From an uncultured Eubacteriales bacterium (GTDB taxonomy: Bacteria > Bacillota > Clostridia > Christensenellales > Pumilibacteraceae): DNA of 5,542 nucleotides. The notes beneath the pieces were generated by a model. It was not told the origin of the DNA and did not search any database. It saw nothing but the letters and a program-made list of their open reading frames with translations. The stretch spans positions 1-5,542 of the forward strand of contig USNB01000091.1 in NCBI GenBank assembly GCA_900555875.1. Direction: 5' to 3'. Positions 1-4,594 of this stretch are shown here, in pieces (the first letter of the stretch is position 1; every line of letters starts with the position of its first letter). The position numbers and the translations under genes are program-made.

Positions 1-6
1 CCCCAC

Positions 7-41
7 AAAAAGACGGCTGTTTCGCACGCGAAACAGCCGTC
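7..41 (-). terminator. Rho-independent terminator after fucO
   Basis: On the minus strand a perfect 13-bp stem (12-24 paired with 29-41) closes a four-base loop and is followed directly by five T residues (7-11). This is the classic intrinsic terminator layout, and it lies 25 bases after the fucO stop. It should end the transporter-fucO transcript. On the plus strand no T-run follows the stem, so it acts in one direction. Confidence 0.93.
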
Positions 42-67
42 AAGCAAAAGACTTCCGTCTTTTGCTT
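42..67 (-). other. Second hairpin abutting the terminator and overlapping the fucO stop
   Basis: An 11-bp perfect stem (42-52 with 57-67) has a GGAA loop in the minus-strand RNA, a GNRA-type tetraloop. Its 5' arm includes the last two bases of the fucO stop codon (66-68), and its 3' arm touches the base of the terminator stem with no spacer, so the two helices could stack. The 3' arm holds four U residues but no U-tract of its own follows. A role in message stability or terminator strength is inference. Confidence 0.75.
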
Positions 68-1211
68 AAATGAGCGATTCATAAAGGGAGATGATATCCT
101 CAAGGCTAGGATCCTTGGGATTGCCCGGGCGGCAGGCGTCGTCCATCGCGGACTGTGCAAGGAAAGGAATATCCTCGCGCTTCACGATGTTCTTAAGATC
201 CGCAGGGATACCGACGTCGGACGAGAGCTTGCGCACGGCGTCTATCGCCGCCTTGCGGTATTCGTCCTGCGTCATTCCGTCCACGCCTTCCACGCCCATC
301 GCGCGGGCTATCTCGCGGTACTTCTCTCCCGTCGCGGGAGCGTTGTACTCCATGACGGTGGGAAGGATGATCGCATTGGCTACGCCGTGCGGAGTATCGT
401 AGAGCGCGCCGAGCGGATGCGCCATGGAATGCACGATGCCGAGCCCGACGTTGCTGAAGCCCATGCCCGCTACGTACTGACCGAGAGCCATGCCTTCCCT
501 GCCCTCCGGCGTGTTCGCGACCGCGCCGCGCAGAGAGCGGGATATGATCTCGATCGCCTTGAGGTGGAACATGTCGGAAAGCTCCCACGCGCCCTTCGTG
601 ATATACCCCTCTATCGCATGCGTGAGCGCGTCCATGCCCGTGGCTGCGGTAAGCCCCTTGGGCATAGTGCTCATCATGTCGGGATCGACGACGGCGACGA
701 CGGGGATGTCGTGCGGGTCGACGCACACGAACTTGCGGTTCTTCTCGGTGTCGGTTATGACGTAATTGATCGTCACTTCCGCCGCCGTGCCCGCGGTCGT
801 GGGAACGGCGATGATGGGAACGGCGGGTTTTGCGGTGTCCACCGCGCCCTCGAGCGAGCGGACGTCCTCGTGTTCGGGATTGTTGATGATGATGCCCACC
901 GCTTTGGCGGTATCCATGGACGAACCGCCGCCGATGGCGATGATGCAGTCGGCGCCCGCTTCGCGGTATGCCCTGACGCCCGTCTGCACGTTCTCTATCG
1001 TGGGATTGGGCTTGATCTCCGAATACAGCGAATAAGCTATGCCCGCTTCGTCAAGGACGGCAAGCACCTTGTCCGTTACCTTGAATTTCACGAGGTCGGG
1101 ATCGGAGCACACGAAAGCCTTTTTAAGGCCGCGCTTTTTCACCTCGGCGGGGATCGCGCTTATCGCGCCCGCGCCGTGATAACTCGTTTCGTTGAGAATG
1201 AATCTGTTCAT
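66..1211 (-). CDS. fucO: Lactaldehyde reductase (1,2-propanediol oxidoreductase), iron-containing alcohol dehydrogenase
   Basis: This 381-residue protein would reduce L-lactaldehyde with NADH to L-1,2-propanediol in the cytoplasm, disposing of the lactaldehyde released by RhaD under anaerobic conditions. It is recognisably colinear with E. coli FucO (383 aa), including the long shared block around residues 136-170. The Fe(II) ligands D194, H198, H261 and H275 match E. coli D196, H200, H263 and H277 at a constant offset of two. The nucleotide-binding loop GGGS is at 94-97, and D37 matches the aspartate associated with NAD preference. C360 matches E. coli C362. The ATG at 1211 has an AGAAGGAGAG ribosome site seven bases upstream. 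It is the last gene of its unit, 177 bases after the transporter gene and just before a terminator. E. coli uses FucO for both fucose and rhamnose; the neighbours here tie it to rhamnose. A less specific group III alcohol dehydrogenase is the main alternative, but the similarity is too close to favour it. Confidence 0.94.
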   Translation of the reverse strand: MNRFILNETSYHGAGAISAIPAEVKKRGLKKAFVCSDPDLVKFKVTDKVLAVLDEAGIAYSLYSEIKPNPTIENVQTGVRAYREAGADCIIAIGGGSSMDTAKAVGIIINNPEHEDVRSLEGAVDTAKPAVPIIAVPTTAGTAAEVTINYVITDTEKNRKFVCVDPHDIPVVAVVDPDMMSTMPKGLTAATGMDALTHAIEGYITKGAWELSDMFHLKAIEIISRSLRGAVANTPEGREGMALGQYVAGMGFSNVGLGIVHSMAHPLGALYDTPHGVANAIILPTVMEYNAPATGEKYREIARAMGVEGVDGMTQDEYRKAAIDAVRKLSSDVGIPADLKNIVKREDIPFLAQSAMDDACRPGNPKDPSLEDIISLYESLI

Positions 1212-1261
1212 CCGTTTTCTCTCCTTCTTTATTATTGGGATATTTTATCTATTTTACGCAT

Positions 1262-1276
1262 CCGCACCGTCTGCGG
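1262..1276 (-). other. Small hairpin in the fucO leader
   Basis: A 5-bp perfect stem (1262-1266 with 1272-1276) encloses a five-base loop, 51 bases before the fucO start. From there to the start the minus strand is AT-rich until the AGAAGGAGAG ribosome site at 1219-1228. I see no convincing promoter in this stretch, so fucO probably depends on transcription from the transporter gene. The hairpin is too short for a confident function. Confidence 0.3.
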
Positions 1277-1296
1277 GCGCAGAGCGATAAAATACG

Positions 1297-1332
1297 AACG
1301 GCGACAAGTGACTTCCGTCACCTGCCGCCGTT
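1297..1332 (-). terminator. Strong intergenic RNA hairpin, possible partial terminator between transporter and fucO
   Basis: In minus-strand RNA these 36 bases fold into a continuous 16-bp stem with a GGAA loop (1313-1316 on the DNA). Two of the pairs (1304-1325 and 1307-1322) are G-U wobbles that exist only in the minus-strand transcript; in plus-strand RNA they would be A-C mismatches, which favours a structure selected in this message. The stem is followed by CGUAUUUUAU, a broken U-tract weaker than the one after fucO. It may lower fucO expression relative to the transporter, or protect the upstream 3' end after processing. Full termination is unlikely because no promoter for fucO is evident. 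Confidence 0.6.
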
Positions 1333-1392
1333 TATCCCGTTTAAAAGAAGTTCCGACCGGCTTCCCCTTCGGGAAATGTCGAAGTCACTTAT
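1304..1392 (-). repeat. Long-range inverted repeat linking the transporter stop codon to the intergenic hairpin
   Basis: Bases 1381-1390 are the exact reverse complement of 1306-1315, and in minus-strand RNA the pairing extends to 12 pairs (1381-1392 with 1304-1315) including one G-U. The upstream arm contains the transporter stop codon (1389-1391). The downstream arm is the loop edge and 3' arm of the 1297-1332 hairpin, so the two folds exclude each other. The local hairpin is longer and should normally win. A small 5-bp hairpin (1362-1366 with 1371-1375) lies between the arms. A regulatory role is inference. Confidence 0.45.
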
Positions 1393-3497
1393 TTCTCTTC
1401 GGGCTCGTCGGTGCTCTCCGCTTCAGTTGCGGGCGCCGCCGCACCGGCGTCGTCCTCTTTCATGTCCTCTTCGGTAAGCGTCGTAAGACCGCGCTCCTCT
1501 CTGAGCTTGTTGAACTCGGCAAGGACTTTCGCGTCATGCTCTGCCTTCTTTGCTGCCTTTGCAGCCTTGGCTTCGTCGATCTTCGCCTTTTCTTCGGCGC
1601 TGAGAGCGTCGTATGCGGCCTTGGCAGCGGCTTCCTTCTCCGCCTTCTTAGCCTCGGCGGCAGCCTTCTTGGCGTCGGCAGCAGCCTTCTTGGCAGCCTG
1701 AGCCTCTTCGTACTTGGCTTCCTCTGCCTCGTAATCGAGACCCTTCTTCTCGCAGAGGGCTTTAAGCTCCGCCTTTCTCTGCTCTTCGGCAGCGGCGTTA
1801 GCCTCCGCTTCCTCACGCGCGAGCACTACCGCGGGCGGCTCATACGTTCTGCCTTCCGCGACCGCAAGCGCGCGCTGGTCGATGACTATCGCCTTATGGT
1901 CGAACTTGCCGAACTTCTCAACGCTGAGGAACAGGGTGATGATGAGTATTATGCCGTAGCATATCGTCTCGCCGCCGATGAATATCCAGGGCATTGCCGT
2001 GCGAAGTTCAGGGCTGGAAACGATACCGGAGGATGCGTCATAACCGCATGCGCCGATGACTGCATTGAGGATACCTGTAGCGATACCCGTCATGCCCGCC
2101 ATGATGGCGCCGTATATCGTCATCGTGAAGCCGTCGGTACGGAAACCGTTCATCGCTTCCTGATGATCGAGCACGTCGGCGAGCAGCGCGAGCGACAGAT
2201 ACATCGCGGGCGTGGAGCCGAGCGCCTTGATGACGAAGGACGTCACAACGAGCGCGAAGTTCGCGGGAGCGATCATACCTATGATACCGCCGATGGCCGC
2301 GACCACGCAGCCGCCGACTATCGCCTTTGACTTACCTATCTTATTCGCGATCGGCCATGCGATGACCATGCCGAGCGCCGTCGGTATAGCGCCTATTATG
2401 GAGAGCGTTCCCTGGAACTGTCCGCCCGTCGTCGTGGAATACACGCCGTTGGCGTCGGGGAACATTGCCTGACAGAAATAGAGCTGAGAGGTGTTCTTCA
2501 GCATACCGCCGAGCTGATAGAAGAAGAACAGACCTATCATTATCCACCAATACTTGTCCTTGAAGCAGGCTTTGAGCTGCTGCGAAACGGGGATGGACTT
2601 TTTCTTTTCGGCCTCAGCCGCTTCGCCCTTCGCCATCGTCTCCTCGGTGATACGCTCACGGGTGAACATATACTCGAGGATGATACCTACGGTATTGACT
2701 ATGATCAGCGCGATGACGAACACCTTCCATGCGTTGTAGGATGCGGGCTGATCATAGATTATGGCGCCCGTATCGGCATATGTAAAGTAACCGCCGGATG
2801 CAGCTTCGATAGCGTCCGTACCTATCACCAATCCGAGCGTTTCCGTTATGTAAGTCGCGTCCGCATAACGGAACAGCAGACCGAGGAAGAACGGAAGTAT
2901 CATGGAGCACAGACCCATTGCCGCAAGCGTGGTCGCGTTGGATATCGTAGCGAGAAGCGAACGGTGGGTGCTGTTACGCGTCGACAGGTTGACGAGCGCG
3001 GAGTGCGGGGTGAAGTAGAACGGATATGCGATCGCGAACCACAGGTTGTAGCCTATCGCGATAAGGATAAGCGCAAGTATCTGGACGTTCTGCGTCTCTT
3101 CCGATCCGTCTACGAACGGCATGAATACGAACAGAACGAGCAGTGCGATTATGCAGAGCGGCATCGCAAGAAGCAGTATGGGTCTCGCCTTGCCCGCGCG
3201 CGTCTTGACGTGGTCCATCAGTCTGCCTATAAGGATATTTCCGGCTACTACGAATATGACGGAAATGACCGGCAGTATGGTAAAGAACGTGCTTGCCCAA
3301 TTGTTCAGGTTGAGAACATTGGTAAAGTACGTGTTCAGGTAGCTCGACAGTACCGAGTTGCTGATCAGCGCCAGCGTGGGACCAAGGAAAAAGCCCACTA
3401 AGCCTTCCGGGAAGATCTTGGCGTTTGCGGACTTGACTTTGGTACGCAGAATCGGATTGTCGAAAAACGACTTTTTGGTGGTGGATTGATCCTTCAT
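1389..3497 (-). CDS. GPH-family (MFS-type) sugar:cation symporter with long Ala/Lys/Glu-rich C-terminal tail, probable rhamnose or rhamnoside importer
   Basis: This 702-residue membrane protein resembles glycoside-pentoside-hexuronide:cation symporters, which usually have about 450-500 residues. Roughly twelve hydrophobic segments lie between residues 31 and 526. The first-half signature GRLMDHVKTRAGKARP is at 91-106, and a second family motif around NGFRTDGF at 450-457 follows DVLDHQE. A charged cytoplasmic loop (277-315) joins the two halves. Two departures stand out: a 48-residue segment between predicted TM5 and TM6 (209-256), and a hydrophilic tail from about 529, of which 562-665 is a nearly uninterrupted Ala/Lys/Glu helix ending in an acidic stretch. 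The substrate is inferred only from the adjacent rhamnose enzymes. I chose ATG at 3497, nine bases after AGGAG (3507-3511); a TTG one codon upstream is possible. The gene has its own promoter at 3536-3564, after a gap from rhaD. Confidence 0.9.
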   Translation of the reverse strand: MKDQSTTKKSFFDNPILRTKVKSANAKIFPEGLVGFFLGPTLALISNSVLSSYLNTYFTNVLNLNNWASTFFTILPVISVIFVVAGNILIGRLMDHVKTRAGKARPILLLAMPLCIIALLVLFVFMPFVDGSEETQNVQILALILIAIGYNLWFAIAYPFYFTPHSALVNLSTRNSTHRSLLATISNATTLAAMGLCSMILPFFLGLLFRYADATYITETLGLVIGTDAIEAASGGYFTYADTGAIIYDQPASYNAWKVFVIALIIVNTVGIILEYMFTRERITEETMAKGEAAEAEKKKSIPVSQQLKACFKDKYWWIMIGLFFFYQLGGMLKNTSQLYFCQAMFPDANGVYSTTTGGQFQGTLSIIGAIPTALGMVIAWPIANKIGKSKAIVGGCVVAAIGGIIGMIAPANFALVVTSFVIKALGSTPAMYLSLALLADVLDHQEAMNGFRTDGFTMTIYGAIMAGMTGIATGILNAVIGACGYDASSGIVSSPELRTAMPWIFIGGETICYGIILIITLFLSVEKFGKFDHKAIVIDQRALAVAEGRTYEPPAVVLAREEAEANAAAEEQRKAELKALCEKKGLDYEAEEAKYEEAQAAKKAAADAKKAAAEAKKAEKEAAAKAAYDALSAEEKAKIDEAKAAKAAKKAEHDAKVLAEFNKLREERGLTTLTEEDMKEDDAGAAAPATEAESTDEPEEK
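1503..1814 (-). other. Ala/Lys/Glu-rich helical tail encoded at the 3' end of the transporter gene
   Basis: Residues 562-665 of the transporter are dominated by Ala, Lys and Glu, with short units such as AKKAAADAKKAAAEAKKAE around 602-620. Proline and glycine are almost absent (one Gly, at 586), which favours a long single helix or coiled coil reaching into the cytoplasm. The DNA shows matching near-repeats of 21 bases, or seven codons: a 14-base unit at 1660-1673 recurs exactly at 1681-1694. This suggests growth by tandem duplication. I recognise no IIA-like or other regulatory domain in it. The reading frame is open and continuous with the membrane part, so it does not look like a frameshift. 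Confidence 0.75.
1660..1694 (-). repeat. 21-base tandem near-repeat in the transporter tail
   Basis: A 14-base unit occurs at 1660-1673 and again at 1681-1694, a period of 21 bases that keeps the reading frame and encodes successive AKKAAA-type heptads. Flanking codons drift in the same pattern. Slippage during replication is the simplest origin. Confidence 0.65.
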
Positions 3498-3508
3498 CAA
3501 ATTCCTCT

Positions 3509-3551
3509 CCTTTTGGTTTTTAGAGTATCACAACTATAATAAACCAAAAGG
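3509..3551. promoter_or_regulatory. Perfect 11-bp inverted repeat straddling promoter and ribosome site: candidate operator or RNA switch
   Basis: The arms at 3509-3519 and 3541-3551 are exact reverse complements separated by 21 bases, so their centres are 32 bases apart, about three helical turns. One arm sits in the spacer between the -35 and -10 boxes and touches the -10; the other lies in the early transcribed region and overlaps the Shine-Dalgarno sequence of the transporter gene (3507-3511). As DNA this suits a repressor binding two half-sites on one face. As RNA, the hairpin can form only in read-through from rhaD, because the first arm lies upstream of the local start site. No regulator gene is visible to link it to. 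Confidence 0.6.
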
Positions 3552-3564
3552 CACCGATTGTCAA
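3536..3564 (-). promoter_or_regulatory. Near-consensus SigA-type promoter for the transporter-fucO unit
   Basis: The minus strand has a perfect TTGACA -35 box (3559-3564), a 17-base spacer, and TATTAT as -10 (3536-3541), five of six matches to TATAAT. Transcription should start near 3528-3530, giving a leader of about 31 bases before the ATG at 3497. The quality of both boxes and the ideal spacing make this a strong promoter unless repressed, and the inverted repeat across it suggests that it is. Confidence 0.88.
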
Positions 3565-3612
3565 GACCTTATTTTAAATTAATTTTAATTTCGGTAATTA
3601 ATTTTCACAAAA
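3565..3612 (-). promoter_or_regulatory. AT-rich block upstream of the -35 box, UP-element-like
   Basis: Directly upstream of the -35 box the sequence becomes strongly AT-rich with A- and T-runs, including the 10-base palindrome AAATTAATTT at 3576-3585, while surrounding genes are GC-rich. This fits an UP element contacted by the RNA polymerase alpha subunits. A binding site for an activator could also be hidden here, but I recognise none. Confidence 0.5.
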
Positions 3613-3624
3613 CGTTCATGAAAT

Positions 3625-3719
3625 CCGCGTCTGCGGCACGCTTTGCACGATTTGCGGCACGCTCGGCATGCGGGTAAATCGCGCGCTCTCCTTCCGGCGG
3701 CGCATACCGCGTCTGCGGC
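3625..3719. repeat. Short direct repeats in the rhaD-transporter gap
   Basis: A 13-base sequence (CCGCGTCTGCGGC) occurs exactly at 3625-3637 and 3707-3719, and each copy is itself a small hairpin with CCGC/GCGG arms. An 11-base unit (TGCGGCACGCT) occurs at 3632-3642 and 3653-3663, 21 bases apart. A 9-base core of the first repeat, CGTCTGCGG, also appears at 1268-1276 in the other intergenic gap. The tract encodes no convincing protein. Function is unknown; these may be remnants of an intergenic repeat family. Confidence 0.5.
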
Positions 3720-3770
3720 GAGGCTTTTCCGCGCCCGGCGCCCCTGAAGAGGGCCGTCCCGGGCCTCGCC
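3717..3770 (-). other. Structured GC-rich 3' end of the rhaD message
   Basis: Starting one base after the rhaD stop, an 8-bp perfect outer stem (3717-3724 with 3763-3770) encloses nested short stems (3735-3738 with 3759-3762, and 3742-3745 with 3750-3753). No U-tract follows on the minus strand, so this is not a standard intrinsic terminator. It could slow 3' exonucleases and stabilise the rhaA-rhaD message, or pause polymerase before the transporter promoter. Confidence 0.5.
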
Positions 3771-3771
3771 T

Positions 3772-4593
3772 TTACTTGAGGTCGAGGAAATCCCTGCGGT
3801 AATTGGTGATCCCGAACAGATCGACGAGTTTTACCATATCCTCGTCCTTTATCGTGTTGATGCGGGGACGGGAGCCTATGAGCATATAGATCTGCGCGGC
3901 TTTTTCCACGGTCTCGATGAGGCCGAACGTCTCGTCGAGAGTCTTGCCCGCGCCGTAGACGCCGTGGAGCGCCCACACGACGACGCGGAAATCCTTCATC
4001 TTGGCGGCGGTAGCTTCGCCTATGGAATTGGTGCCGCAGAGCATCCAGGGCAGAACGCCCACGCCTTCGGGGAACACTACGATGCACTCTGTGCACATCT
4101 CCCAGAGCGTATGCGTGAATTTCGCCTCGTCCAGCTCATGGACGTAATTCATCGCAAGAAGGTTGGTGGGATGCGAATGCATGACGACGCGGTTGTCCGG
4201 ATCGACCGCGAGACGCGCCATATGGCTCATCATATGCGCGGGGAATTCGCTCGTGAAACGACCGCCGTCCTTATAGCCCCAGAGAAGTTCCGCAGTTCTG
4301 CCGTCCTTCTTGATGCGGATGACGCCGAGATTGGTCTCGGGATCGTCCTCTACGTTCTTGAAATACTTGCCCGTGCCCGTCACGACGAATATCTCGCCGG
4401 CGAGAGAAGGGGCGTCGAAGCCGATGGGGATCTCCCGGACGACCTTGCCGAGATCGAGATATTCCCCCACGTCGTCCGCTTTAAGGCGATAGCTGATATT
4501 GCCTCCGTTGCGCTCGTCCCAGCCGAGACGATACATATTGGAAGCCGTCTTGCCCATTTCCCGTATAAAAGGTGCGCAGAATATATCCTTCAT
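3772..4593 (-). CDS. rhaD: Rhamnulose-1-phosphate aldolase (class II, zinc-dependent)
   Basis: This 273-residue cytoplasmic enzyme cleaves L-rhamnulose-1-phosphate into dihydroxyacetone phosphate and L-lactaldehyde. It aligns along its length with E. coli RhaD (274 aa), with shared blocks GWDERNGGN (24-32), VTGTGKYFKNV (71-81), ECIVVFPEGVGVLPWM (169-184) and TLDETFGLI (218-226). The zinc ligands H139, H141 and H210 and the catalytic E116 correspond to E. coli H141, H143, H212 and E117. The ATG at 4593 starts one base after the rhaA stop, and its ribosome site AAGGAGAGG (4601-4609) lies inside the end of rhaA, so the two are probably translationally coupled. The WDERNGGN start and the class II aldolase/adducin fold also occur in fuculose-phosphate aldolases, but the length and motifs are those of RhaD. 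The gene is intact. Confidence 0.97.
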   Translation of the reverse strand: MKDIFCAPFIREMGKTASNMYRLGWDERNGGNISYRLKADDVGEYLDLGKVVREIPIGFDAPSLAGEIFVVTGTGKYFKNVEDDPETNLGVIRIKKDGRTAELLWGYKDGGRFTSEFPAHMMSHMARLAVDPDNRVVMHSHPTNLLAMNYVHELDEAKFTHTLWEMCTECIVVFPEGVGVLPWMLCGTNSIGEATAAKMKDFRVVVWALHGVYGAGKTLDETFGLIETVEKAAQIYMLIGSRPRINTIKDEDMVKLVDLFGITNYRRDFLDLK

Positions 4594-4594
4594 A

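Noticed and set aside
1231..1296. A possible separate fucO promoter in the AT-rich leader (TAAAAT-like boxes).
   Set aside because: No TTGACA-like box lies at a suitable distance, so AT-richness alone does not support a promoter.
387..2330. A 647-codon open frame on the plus strand running antisense through fucO, the intergenic gap and the transporter tail.
   Set aside because: It crosses two well-supported genes, starts at GTG without a convincing ribosome site, and has the Arg/His-rich, low-complexity composition typical of antisense shadows of GC-rich genes.
3498..3500. TTG as the transporter's start, one codon before the ATG.
   Set aside because: ATG at 3497 is nine bases from AGGAG and is the stronger start codon; TTG at six bases is possible but changes the protein by one residue only.
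3535..3540. A perfect TATAAT on the plus strand within the transporter promoter.
   Set aside because: It arises from the near-palindromic minus-strand -10; I saw no good plus-strand -35 and no plus-strand gene follows.
3601..3625. A possible catabolite-responsive (cre) site around AACGTT upstream of the promoter.
   Set aside because: The spacing and flanking bases do not fit the cre consensus on either strand, and symmetry stops after three pairs.
3616..3669. A possible 17-residue leader peptide (ATG at 3669, stop at 3616-3618) upstream of the transporter promoter.
   Set aside because: The nearest AAGGAGAG is 16 bases from the ATG, too far, the peptide is made of the local DNA repeats, and it ends well before the promoter it might control.
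3605..4096. A minus-strand frame overlapping the 3' half of rhaD and extending into the gap.
   Set aside because: It is out of frame with rhaD, Arg/Pro-rich and has no domain; an alternate-frame shadow is the simplest reading.
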